A DNA stretch of 64,000 nt from the NCBI GenBank assembly GCA_027943335.1, contig BSBK01006354.1, positions 177,001 through 241,000 on the forward strand. Reading direction: 5' to 3'. The notes under the pieces were generated by a model. That model saw nothing but the letters and a program-made list of their open reading frames with translations, did not search any database and had not been told where the DNA came from. Both the position numbers and the translations under genes were made by a program. The stretch is from Chamaecyparis obtusa. Taxonomy: Eukaryota; Streptophyta; Pinopsida; Cupressales; Cupressaceae. How positions within the stretch are numbered: the stretch's first letter is position 1; each line of letters opens with the position of its first letter. Shown here piece after piece: positions 10,741-22,053 of this stretch.

Positions 10741-12647
10741 TTCTACTGAGGGGTTCTAGGTGCACTTAGTTGTCTCTTTATCCCATGTTCTTCACAATAC
10801 TCATAAAATCTGTCAGAGGTGAATTCTCCTCCTCTATCTGATCTCAGACATTTTATCTTTAATCCAGACTCATTTTCAACTTTAGCTTTGAATATCTTAA
10901 ACTTATCAAATGCCTCAGATTTATCTTTTAATAATGCAAACCACATCATTCTAGAATAATAGTCAACAAACAAAATAAAGTACCTTTCACCATAGTATGA
11001 TCTTGTTTGAGTTGGTCCACATAAGTCTGTATGCACTAGATCCAATTTATTCTCTACCAAATTGTGCTTACTTTTGAATGAATTCCTCACATGTTTTCCC
11101 ATCACACATTCCCTACAAATTGTATCAACTAGTTTTGCAATGCTAGGAAGGTCTCTTACTGCCTTTACATTGCTTATCTTTACTATATTGTCAAAATTGA
11201 TGTGACATAGTCTTTTGTGCCATAACCAACTGTCATCTACTTTAACAACAAAACAACTTGCTTTTGAATTAAGCTAAAAAATACTACCTTTTGTCTTTGA
11301 TCCTGATGCAATCATTACTCCTTTGTTATTAATGATGCACTTGTTGTCTATGAATTCCAACTGATATCATTTGTCAAGTAGTTGTCCAACACTTGGTAGG
11401 TTATGCTACAAACCATCAACATATAGAACATCATCAGTATCATTCTTTCCATCCAAGGTGATAGCTCCTCTACCTATGATAGGTTTAGGAGTGTTGTCTC
11501 CAAATCTAACCATGCCACCTTTGTACTTATCCAGATGTACAAATCTATCTTTGTCTCTTGTCATGTGATGTGAACAACTGCTGTCAATGATCCAGTCTAT
11601 TTTGATGTCAGCTTGTAAAATTAATGCTAACTCTTGTGCTTTCTTTTCATCTTCAATATCCATTTCATCAAAAAAATTCTCCATATCTTCAATAGCAATG
11701 AATCCAATTTCATCTTCTACCGAATCTTCATCTGATACTCCATCTCTAGCATAGTAACATTCTTTTGTATACTTATGCTTGTAATTAGTTTTGAACTTCT
11801 TGACTCTTGTAGGATACTTAGATGCAAAGTGACCAATGTTGTTGCATGAAAAACATTTGAATGGTAACTGATCTTCATATTTTCCTTTTCCTTTTCTTTC
11901 TTTCTTAGCAATCATAGCAATTAAATCATCTAGCTCTTTATCCTCATCATCATCATCATCAAAGTTACCAGAAGTGTTCAAGGATTTCTTATCATGGACT
12001 GAAGCTTTGAAGGATGTCTCACTTTTAGGCTCTATCTTCAAACTTGATATCTTGAATGTTGAAATCTTGTTGATTAAGGTCTCTCTTCTGAAGTCTTTTG
12101 AAAACTACATAGTCTCATCTAGGATGTTTATCTTGTTCTCATATTCTGCTGTCAGAGTAGTCATCAACTTATCCATTATATATTCTTCTAAAATTTCTCC
12201 ACCATTGTTTCTGATTCCTGCAACTTCTTCATTAATTATTTGATTATAGGCTCCGATGTTCTCTTGAGGTAGCATCTCCAATGTATTGTACTTTTTTTTC
12301 TATGTCTTTCTACACGCATTCTTGGCTTGGATGTCTCCTTCAAACATGTTTTCTAGATACTTCCATATCTTGTAGGCTTTATCTACTTTCTTGATCTCTG
12401 AAAACTCACTGTCAGATAAGGCACTGATAAGGGCTTCTTTGGAAATAGAATTTTGAGTGAACATCTCTTTTTGTTTAATAGTTGCATCTTCTTTTGCAAG
12501 ATCTGATAAAGAGGGAACCTAAACTTCTTTAGTAGCTACTTCAAAAATCTCAAAAGCAATGCACTGCAAATGTGTTGTCATTTTGTTCTTCCAGTCTAGA
12601 TAATTCTCTCCATCAAACTTAGGACTTTCTTTTCTAAAGAATACCAT
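10741..12647 (-). pseudogene. Cp1 gag, protease and integrase N-part
   Basis: ATG at 12647-12645, 43 bases downstream of the primer site. The copia gag starts MVFFRKESPKFDGENYLDWK (capsid-like region). The zinc knuckle near 11850 reads CFSCNNIGHFASKYP, where the final Cys of CCHC is Tyr. The protease site reads WIIDSSCSHHMT, where the family expects Asp-Ser-Gly. Integrase shows ENKLDLVHTDLCGP and LKIKCLRSDRGGEF (the two catalytic Asp). The frame ends at the PRTPQ segment because about 14 bases are missing, just before the catalytic Glu. Extra stops are near 12520, 12310, 11405, 11370 and 11280. Confidence 0.88.
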
Positions 12648-12689
12648 CTGATCAACCTCAAGTTGTTAAACTTTCTTTCTGAGGCACTT

Positions 12690-12702
12690 GGCTCTGATAC
12701 CA
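12690..12702 (-). other. Cp1 primer binding site (initiator tRNA-Met)
   Basis: The sense strand reads TGGTATCAGAGCC two bases after the 5' LTR, complementary to the 3' end of plant initiator tRNA-Met, the standard copia primer. Confidence 0.92.
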
Positions 12703-12704
12703 AT

Positions 12705-14015
12705 TATTAGGAATAGTCCCAAGAGATAACTGAGAGGGAGGGGGGGGGGGGTGAATCAGTTATCTACAAGATTCAATTATTTATCCAATTAAGTAAAGAA
12801 GAACATTAAGCACATACACAATAAGATAAAACTTAACAAAGCACCACAATTTTGGTTACGGGGAAACCCAAATAGGTAAAAACCCCGATGGGAATTAGCA
12901 CCCACTATAAACTGCACTAGAGTATAATGATCCATGTTAGAAGATCTTACAACTTTGTTAGGAGTTAATCTTTACAAAGCATGAAGTACAGTGACCTTGT
13001 CAAGGGTCCGAACCTGTTAGGATTCTTTTACAATTAACCTTGTTAAAGGTGAGGACACACTGTCCGGGAGTACACTGCTCAAATGGTGAAGGCTGCAACC
13101 TTCTGCATAACAAATACACACTATATCTGGATCTTGATGATCTAGAAAGTAGACCTGTTGTCTGGATCAGTTCCAATGAATAGCATATACTCTCTTCTTC
13201 TTCATATAGATCTTCAACTGATGATTGACTGTCTCAGTACATTCACATCTTCTGCTCTTCTCTTACAATCATAATCACACTTAGCAATCATAGCTGACTG
13301 GCTATAAGTATCTTTCTCCAAATGATATAATCAAGTTGACCTATTAGAACTTCCTTGAAATCATATTAGATAAACAATATAACTCTTCAATAATATCTCC
13401 AATAGCTAAACCAAGCACGCAACACAAATAGGACTGCGCAACCTAATATGAGTAGACGTGTCGCTTCACATAGTCGGCTCCACCAAATTAACTAAAACTT
13501 TCTTTTCATGCTGAAATATGTTATGCACTCTTAACCAAACATTCTTAACTCATCACCAAACATGAAACCAAACATGCATATCAAAATGATAGGCGCAACT
13601 ACTAAAACAATATAAACATTGTTGGCTCCATCAGATAATCTCAAGAAATTGCAATTGACAAATAGAAACATCATAACTCCACTTGTACTACATAAATAAC
13701 TCTACACCCATGAACATAGAAACATAAACATGTCTTCAACATAAATATAAATGCGCAAGGCTCCAACATAACCATACTGAAAATCACATACAAAACTCTA
13801 CTTGTAACACTGTCAGGAACACTACTGATATAAACAACTACACAACTGTCTACACTTAGAATTAACCTCTGCATCTATGATATCATGCTGATAACATATC
13901 TAAGATATATATGCTCAAGGTTCTCTACATAAGACTTCAATGCATGATGCTTACCATATGTTGTCATCAATGACAAATATACAGTCAACATTGGCTTGCT
14001 GGAAAATCTCTAACA
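12705..14015 (-). repeat. Cp1 5' LTR
   Basis: 1311 bp and collinear with 6897-8205. Its first base pair on the plus strand is TA where the partner has TG, so the sense 3' terminus has mutated. It carries a G run near 12740-12750 at the same place as the partner. Confidence 0.92.
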
Positions 14016-15715
14016 TTTTGAGAATAACACTTCTCAGTATCATGGCCATTCTGACGATGGTATTGACAAAAGGCTTTGGGATCAAAGGATTTGGATTCCA
14101 TCGTAGTGGGTAAAAGAGGTCAAATAGGAGGCAAAGTAATCATATTAGAATTCAACAATTTACTCATAATAGAATGTAAAGATTCAGAAAGAGGAGTAAA
14201 TGTATGATTTAGATGAAAAGCAGTGGATGCAAAAGTGGCATTGTTGGATGCAACAACAACTAGATCAACAACTACATTTGCTTTCTTATTTATCCTGACA
14301 TAGTTGTTAGGTTTTTGAAACTTGTTGGAATTAGGATCAACATTACTCTTATCAACTAGAATAGGAGCCATTGGAGTGTTGCTCTCAAATTGACTCACTT
14401 GTAATTGATAATGATGAAGCACTGCACAAAGTTGTTGAAAATAGGTAAATTCCATAAGTAGAATCTTATCTCTAATATCCTTTTGTAAATTTGAAATAAA
14501 CATATGTTGAATATCAATATTAGGAACATGATAAGAAATTTGAGTATACAAATGCTTAAATCTACCAAAAAATTTAGTCAAATTTTCTTTAGTATTTTGT
14601 TTACAATGCATCAAATCAATTAAGGACACTTGCAGACCAATGTTATTTTGGAACTGTTGGATAAAGGCATTAGCAAGTTTTGGAAAAGAATCAATAGAAT
14701 AAGGAGGCAAGGAACAATACAATTGCAAGGCCTTATCACAAAAAATTCTAGCAAACAACTTGGCTAAAATCATATGGTTATGAGCATAGTCACTAAAAAA
14801 GATTTGAAACATTTTAACATGAGTGACAGGGTCTCCCTTACCATTTTAATTCTCAAGATGAGGCATATCGACTTGCTAAGGGACATAAGCATGAATAATG
14901 TTTATGGATAAAGGACTATCCATATCACATGTAGGAATACTAAACTTGGTTTGAGTTAAGAATGCAAGTTGTTGTTGTAAATAGGACACAGTTTGAGCCA
15001 GACTAATGATTGTAGAATCATTAGAAGAAATAGGAGGCATAGAAACATTATAAACACTAGGGAAAGTGTAGGAAGCAGCAGGAATGGAAGACTCAACTAG
15101 TGGAACACTTGGAACCACAGTTGGAAGAGGGTTGGAATAGGTAAAAGGAACATGATGGTAAGAAGGTTGTGAGGTAGGTAGAGACATCGGTGGAACACTC
15201 ACAAGAAGAGATGGAAGATATGTAGTCACTAAAGGAGGAGTATAAGTAGGAATGATAGGTAAAGGAATGGAAGAAGGTTCCACACTAGTGACAGGAGGAG
15301 TGAATCCTAGATCTTGAGCTTCTTGAGCTAAAGGTTTGATATTTAAATGCACAAGATGAGTGATACCATGCAAGAGATTAACACCTTGATCACTATCCCA
15401 AAGAAATTTCTTAAGAGCCTCTATATCTTGAATAGAATCTTGATTATGGTTTTCTTGAATAAGCCAATTTCTCATTTTATCAAGTTCAGTTTAAAGTTTT
15501 TGGACTTGTTTAGGAGGAACTCTTAAAGCATCATCCTCATCATGAGATGAGTGAGAAGAGTTATGCTCCATAGGAGGATTGGAATCATGAGTGATCAAAT
15601 TGTCATCTAGGATCCTAAGGAAAGGAGAGGAAGACTCAAGATCAAATGAACCCATAATTTTGAGACTTCTTCTAACTGAGCTATTATAAGTAGGACTAGA
15701 GGTAGTAAATCTCAT
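14016..15715 (-). pseudogene. G1 gag (capsid region to zinc-finger-like motif)
   Basis: I chose the ATG at 15715-15713 (MRFTTSS). About 560 codons stay in one frame. Order: acidic N-terminus (HSSHDEDDALRVPPK), long Pro/Ser-rich stretch (about 15330-15030), then a retrotransposon gag capsid domain (14812-14430) with DKALQLYCSLPPYSIDSF, FIQQFQNNIGLQVSLIDLMH and NTKENLTKFFGRFKHLYTQ, and finally a CxxH-type motif FCQYHRQNGHDTEKCYS (14070-14020), cut by Cp1. Internal stops near 15490, 14873, 14848 and 14110 are TAA, TAG or TGA with no frameshift. It would form the particle that packages G1 RNA. Confidence 0.82.
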
Positions 15716-15910
15716 ACACCAATGCAATGTAAATGAACTAAATTAGGAAAACACAAGGCATGCACAAATAAATGTTTTTGTATTTTTTCTTCATATGATT
15801 TTTTTGTTTTATTTTTGAAATGTAAATGCAAGAACATAAAAGAAGGCTAATCTAATATACATGCAAGATCTAACATGAAATGTAAATCTAACACTACAAA
15901 AGAAAGGGTT
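15716..15910 (-). other. G1 leader between primer site and gag
   Basis: AT-rich leader of about 195 bp; I see no motif in it. Confidence 0.5.
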
Positions 15911-15929
15911 GTCGTAAGTGGGTTCACCA
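15911..15929 (-). other. G1 primer binding site, tRNA not identified
   Basis: The sense strand reads TGGTGAACCCACTTACGAC three bases after the 5' LTR. The TGG start fits the CCA end of a tRNA. I could not name the tRNA. Confidence 0.6.
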
Positions 15930-15932
15930 AAA

Positions 15933-17454
15933 TGTAAATAATAAAAAATATGATGTGATGTGATTGGTTGGTTGGTTATGTTGTGATGTGTTCACCAACA
16001 TGTAAATAATATCCTTTACATATAGAAGAGTTGGGGAAGGTAAGATTATCTTCTTAACCCTAAATTCCCAAAGGAAATATCCAAATTGATTAACCACAAG
16101 AAAATGATCAATGCATAAATGAATCAATCAATTAGTAATAAGAAGAAAGAGGAAAACCTTACATTCTATTTTGGAAAAGAGTATTAAAATCTTAATTGAA
16201 ATGAATTGAAGACAAATACTAACCTCAAAGTATAGCAGATATGGAAATTGTTGTTTTCTGGTGTTTGTACTGAGTTTTTGGAAATTCTACAACCTGCCCT
16301 GGCCTAGAAACACAAAGATGAAGAAAACCCATAAATCTTTTTCTTTCCTAAAGCAGGTCTACCTTGACCCAAATACGGGGGCACAATCATGCCCCTTTAT
16401 ATCGAGCTTGACCTACACTGCTCTGGTGGAAATTTTGTTTGCGGATCCTGAAAGTTTGTCGAAAAGGGTATCCGAATTTGTTTGATAAATTGATGTTATG
16501 CACTTGCATTTGTAAGAAAAATGGTTTTGTTGTTTGGATGAGGGGTTTGCCTTGGTCAAACCCTGGTTTTGGAATTAACCTTGAAGTGGAATTGAAATTG
16601 CAGTAATAAACAAAGTAAATAGAACAATTCACCTTGCTTATGTTGAAACACTTGCCGAGGATTCAAATTGTTGAATCTACAAGTATGGATGCTCCAAATG
16701 GATGTAGAATTTTAGGATGTAGGATGTCTCAAATTAGTTTCCTTTAGATCTTCAACACCAATCTTGAATGGATCTTGGAATAGGAAGAAGCTTGAATGGA
16801 TATGGATGGAGAAATCTTCAACAAGAGGGCTCCATAGAGCTTGAATCCTTCAATGGTTATCAATGGATCTCCTTGATGAATTGAATCTTGAATTCTTGAA
16901 TGCTTGAATTTTCACTTTGATAAATTATGCATAGATGATCCTCCCTTTTCTTTCCTTCCCTTTCCTCCCTTTCTCCTTCCTAAAATGAGAGGATAAGGCT
17001 TCCTTATATACTAGTCTAGGACACCAACTTCTAGAGAGGCCGACATATGAGAAATAAAATTCCATTAGGCTCATACCCTTAGAAGTGGACCTATATTAAA
17101 TGTCTTTTAAGAGTCACCATTTCAAATCCTGAAGCAGTTGATCCAAAAGCGAGAAAGAATTCTTTCCAAACCCTGACATCCAAAAATCTTTGGAATTCAA
17201 AATTTAGACCCTGGGTTAGGGTTGAGGTCGACCTTGAACTAGAAGGTCGACCTTGACCCTGAGGTCAAGAACCTCAAAATCTCAGAGCAAGATACTAGAA
17301 ATAGGTAGGAAAGAAGTGGAAAACAAGGTAGGACGGGGGAAAAACCATTTCCAAGTCAAAATACCCATTCAAGGCATTTGACATGATCCCAAACCACTTA
17401 CTTTGAGGGATAAACCAATCCTAAATGGAAGTGCTTCCATTTTCTGACAATACA
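15933..17454 (-). repeat. G1 5' LTR
   Basis: 1522 bp, starting TGTAAATAATAAAAAA and ending GACAATACA on the plus strand, collinear with 911-2416. The shared TTGACC-rich block (near 1325-1375 and 16360-16410) recurs near both ends of the LTR. Confidence 0.85.
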
Positions 17455-17459
17455 CCAGG

Positions 17460-18571
17460 TAATGTAGATATGTACAACATCATATACATAAAATTTTGAT
17501 ATAACTAATACCGCAAGGTATACATGATAACCCACATCCATTGCACATGTCACATGGTATGTAATAATAATCTAACATAAAGTACAATATGATATCTCCA
17601 AATGTAACTGGTACAATGATACAAGAACATCAAATAAGAAAGATATGAATACATCTCCAATAATGATGAACTAGGAGGTACAACTGCTACAAGGATCATC
17701 CAACATCGATACAAGAATGTCAAAATCTCAAATAGTAAAATAATCACTACCACCCGACCTTGTGGAACCCAAATGATCCACTCCCACCATGCTAAGGAGA
17801 TAATAATAGACCCCACTTAGATAACAAACACCAAAATCAATCATAGTACAACTAATAAAGGGATCCTGAAATATCTTTATTTCAAAAGGTACAATAGGAT
17901 ATCAAGGTAAAACGTACTCAACTAGAGGCAACCAACACATGTAGGAAACCTAAGATGCATATGGGGAAGTGTCATCACATGAGCCAACTCTAGAGTTATT
18001 CTGAAAGTCTCTCAAGACCTTGATGCCCTAGTGACTCTATGCGATATCAATAATCCTCTCATACATACAAAGTACCTACAATCCTATATCCAAATCCATG
18101 CAGGTAGCAAGCATCATCTCACAAACCATCCTAGCCTATACTAGTACTCAAGGCATGGGTGAGGAGCACATACATCTTATTAATGTTTCTATCCTAGTAG
18201 ATTTTATTACGTTATCACTTTATTAAGTCACTTGAAATAAGTTATACTAGGAGCCACTTGTGGGCCCCAGTGCCTACTGCAAGTCACTCCCCACCTATAC
18301 ACTTAGTTAACCTACCTAGGCTCACAAACTAGATAATAATAAAATGCTAAAAATAATCCTCAAATCAGTTCCATAATATAACAAGAATACATTGGTTCTC
18401 ACATAACCACAATAATATAACAACACTCTCAAAGTGTCCTTAAAATCATAAGCTTCAATAAAACAAGGTTGGCAATAGAGATCGAGCCCATATTTCCCCA
18501 TGTGAAATATGTAACCCAAACACAACCATATAGGACAACCTTCATACCACATGATAAAATTATGAGGTGGC
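17460..18571. other. second segment of the 3.6-kb solo-LTR-like unit
   Basis: Non-coding, between the CCAGG duplication of G1 and the GTGGC duplication of A1 (18567-18571). Short reading frames occur on both strands, but none has a domain or a family resemblance I recognise. Confidence 0.6.
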
Positions 18572-19577
18572 TGTATGGATCAAAAGTGACCACACTTTTA
18601 TGAATCATTACATGAAAGGTTTCTCAACAATGAGGCCTCACAAAGCGACTCATAGCTCTCTATGCATGGAGTTGCAAGGGACTATGATGAATTTGCTCTC
18701 AGCTAGAGCTACAAACTTGTGACCTTGCTAGTCAACCATACAATGAGAGATTCACAATGAAAACAAGGGCAAGAGTGCCAATATCTTCAATGAAATCAAA
18801 GTATGCAATGCAATGCAAATCTAAATGAGAATGCAAACTATTCTATGGAAATGAAAGTACAAATTAAGCTATTGAAAGGAAATACAAAGGATTACAACCT
18901 TCCTAATTAAGCTATGTGAAATTATCTATTGCATAAAAGAAACTAAGCTATGAAATGAAGCTATGGATGCTATGATAATGCAAGAAATGAAGTCTAAACT
19001 ATGAAGCAATGAGGAAATCCAAGAAAAGCTTGATGTAGCAATGATCTCCAAAAGCTCCAAATGCACCTAGAAAACCTGCAGCATAACAATAGCATGAAAG
19101 AGATGGATCTACAAATGAAGGAGAGAGCTCTCCTTTTATAAGAAATGAGGTGAAATGAACCATTGAGATTAAGAGGCAAAAGTCCCAATCAATGGTGGAG
19201 CTTGAAAGAGGAGCAATCCATGTGCACAAGTATCCTCCAATAGGAAAATAGGAGTTGACTTTATGTCCATATGAAACAAAAAGTGTTTTTTCACTTTTTA
19301 TAAAATAAGAATAATACTTTATTTATGCAACTTAGGATAAGATGAAAAGGTGGGGCTTTTTATTTATTAAAAGGGGAGGAAATATTCCTTTTAAATAAAT
19401 AAAAACTTAGGATAAAATGGTTAGCCCAAGGATAAAAATCCAATATATGATCGAAACTAAGATTTGATCAAGAAATTGATAATGTTGAAAATATTGATTA
19501 TTGATAAAACTGATTCAAGATAAATAAATCAAATAAATGGGGCCCAAAGTATAGGCGACCATTTTAGGGTGCATACA
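18572..19577 (-). repeat. A1 3' LTR
   Basis: 1006 bp, TGTATGGATC to GTGCATACA on the plus strand. It has the same length as 25620-26625 and is about 98% identical by eye. Confidence 0.95.
19134..19141 (-). promoter_or_regulatory. TATA box in A1 3' LTR
   Basis: The sense strand reads TTCTTATAAAAGGAGAG, within a block also present in the A1 5' LTR, the A2 LTR and the LTR of Tat element B. Confidence 0.65.
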
Positions 19578-19592
19578 TTTTCCCCTCTTTGA
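19578..19592 (-). other. A1 polypurine tract
   Basis: In the sense direction TCAAAGAGGGGAAAA directly precedes the 3' LTR; the same tract is found in A2 at 60372-60386. Confidence 0.85.
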
Positions 19593-22053
19593 CTAATGTG
19601 TGATCGATTTGGGAACAAATATAGTCAAAGAATGAAGTTGAAATGTGAGATCGATCTGGGATCGCAAAACAACTTAGATATGAGGTCGATTCAGGATCAC
19701 ACCCGGACAAAGCATAAACAAAGGCCTTTGAACATGAGGTCAATTCGGGATCACATTCAAAGTAAGAGATAAGAATCTCAAATTTGAGCAAAAGCTCACA
19801 AAAGATGTCTAAATCAGGAAAATCAAGAGAATCAGGGATGAGAATCCCATAAATATTGCCCCCTCGGAATTGAAATCAAAATCAGATAGAGGAGAACAAC
19901 AAATTGATAAAAGATTTGATCAAATGAAAATAAATCATAATCGAAGGTAAATGATAACAGGATAACCATTAGGCAATAAAACATGCCCCAGTGAAGTTAG
20001 AAGAAAAGAAATAGGGCGAATGAAAGACTAGAAAATTTGAGAGACATGGAAAGGAAGAAATTCCACCGAAAATCAAATTATGCCTCAAAAAGTCAATCAA
20101 CTGCTCAAAAGAAGGGGAAATTTTTGAAACACGACTCAGATTTTGATTTTGAGTCTGAAAATGGATAGAACATGATGTGATATGAAAGACCAGAAATGAA
20201 ACATATGATCAAGAAGAATCAGAAAATGAGCACAGTTGACCAACTAGTCCGTAAATGATAAAAATGAGCTCTCTCCATATGCAAGCTACTATGAAAGTGG
20301 TTGACTTGCAAGGTCACAACACCTATAGATATCTAATTATCATCATCGAGCGTTAGGTAGCGTCGTAAGATCATACAATGCACACTAGCATAACTATGTG
20401 GATATGAATATGATCTTTATCAGATAGAAATGTGGAAATCTCACCTAGGCATCAAAGACATATAGGTCAAGATGACTAATGCAGTGAGATCACCTAAATT
20501 TTGATATGGTGAGATTATGCTTGTATCAAGACATATGAAAGTCAAGATAGCAAGAAGCATGCACTCACAAAATAGTCAAGGATAATACCTTGTCAATCCA
20601 TAGTGTCAAGTAAGACTAGCATAAATGCTCATGATAGTTAGGACCAAAAAAATATACCCACAAGCAGATAAAGAAATAAAACATGTTCTCATACCCTCAG
20701 TCTTCTAGCTATGCATCATTGAAAACTTCTCAAAGAGAGACCACTCATCAAAGAAATCCTTATAGACAGCACACAAAGAAAAATAAAGTCAACGTATCTC
20801 AACGAGTTGATTGTTTAAGTGCGTGTGTGTTGGTCATAGAGTCAGACTCTGAGTATCACATCTGCAAATGAGCACTATCGCATCATACTTAGACTATAGG
20901 CAAGACATCTGATAAGTGTTAAGAAACACTCGACGCAAAGGTAGTGTTGAGAAACACTGTTTGAAATTTTTTGGGACTTTTATAATTTTTAGGATTTTTG
21001 AATATATAATTTTTTTGGTGAAACATCAAAGTATTTATTGCTAAGATTTCACTAGGATGCTCTTTTTTTTCAGGACATTTTATGATTTTTAGAATTTTTG
21101 ACAATATATCATTTTTTAGGAATGTTTTTCAGGATCATGAATTTTTTTGGTATTTTTTCAGGATCATAAAATATGTACAAAGGATGCCCCCAAACAGAAT
21201 GGGCATCAAACTCTTTAAGCAAGATCACATCGTGCAATCCCAATGTCAAGCAAGGTTGAGAACAAGAGGGATAAGATGGATGAGCAAGCTGGTGGAAGAG
21301 ATGAAAGACGAGGGAATGAAGGAGAGTGAAGGGAAGAAATCCTCAAAGGCAAACTCCTCAAGAGTACCCAAGCTAAGGGAAAAATTGTCATGTAAAGCAC
21401 ATTTGGACAAGCAATGAAAGGCCAACATAGGATAAGTCACAAAATCATAATGCAATAGCAAGAAAGGATGCAGTCTAAAGGAGTAGACATGTCAAGAGGT
21501 TTCATAGCATCATGTTTTTTTTTAGATCAAGACCAAGGGGGAAAAGGATAGCGAAAGGCTAGAATGAATGGAGGGAAATGAAAGCAAGATCATCGTAAGA
21601 TAGCTCACAAGATAGCCAAATGTTCATGTATAGTTCAACATTGCCAAGGTCAAAGAGAGAAGACAGAATGAATGAAATATGTAGAAGAACTACGCATGAT
21701 GCCTGATTGCCAAGTTTTCATCACAGTGCTTATCCAAGGTGCCACAAGAGAGTGGTTTTCACCATAGGACGAATTTATTTCTCTTTAATTTTGCTACCAA
21801 GGTGCCTGTTTCCAAGTTTTCACCATGGCACATTTTCAATTTTTTCATCATTTTTTCTTTCTTTTAAAAAAAAAAAAAAAATTTAAATTTTTTTTAAATT
21901 TTTTTTAATTTTATAATTTTTTTGGAAGAAAGAAAGCTTTTAGGTAATGCTCCTTGAAAGGATAAATCATTGATATACCAAGGATCCAAAATGATATACT
22001 CAAAGATGTTGATAGGGAAAGGAAACTGGAAGAGAAAAATGGAGGATAAGGTT
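19593..22053 (-). other. A1 3' non-coding region with conserved blocks
   Basis: About 2.4 kb without a supported gene, but well conserved with A2 (60387-63040), for example around 20300-20640 and 61190-61540. In the sense direction it first carries boxes of the type GTGAAAACTTGGCAA next to GGCACCTTGG (21860-21690), then degenerate repeats of GATCCTGAAAAA and ATCCTAAAAATC type (21180-20960). Both kinds of box also follow the integrase of element B (58215-58510). Homopolymer T/A runs lie at about 21866-21920. Confidence 0.6.

Larger units (their letters stand above)
6897..14015 (-). mobile_element. Cp1: Ty1/copia element with both LTRs, inserted in G1 gag
   Basis: LTRs 6897-8205 and 12705-14015 are in direct orientation; the sense strand is minus. 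It has a primer site matching initiator tRNA-Met (12690-12702), a gag-pol frame 12647-8542 and a polypurine tract (8206-8219). The target duplication is TTTAG (6892-6896) and TTTTG (14016-14020) on the plus strand, with one mismatch. It splits the G1 gag at the zinc-finger-like motif. It is inactive through stops, one frameshift deletion in integrase and altered active-site residues. Clade within copia was not decided. Confidence 0.92.
911..17454 (-). mobile_element. G1: non-autonomous gag-protease Ty3/gypsy element with two nested copia insertions
   Basis: Two LTRs in direct orientation (911-2416 and 15933-17454) are flanked by a one-mismatch target duplication, CTAGG (906-910) and CCAGG (17455-17459). 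Sense order on the minus strand is 5' LTR, primer site 15911-15929, gag, protease, acidic linker, 3' non-coding region, polypurine tract 2417-2431, 3' LTR. No reverse transcriptase, RNase H or integrase is found between the protease and the polypurine tract. Removing Cp1 (6897-14015) and Cp2 (4926-6706) leaves about 7.6 kb. It resembles gag-only (TR-GAG-like) elements that need enzymes from a partner. Confidence 0.8.

Noticed and set aside
15911..15929. A tRNA gene 3' end
   Set aside because: It is a primer binding site next to an LTR; no tRNA arms precede it.
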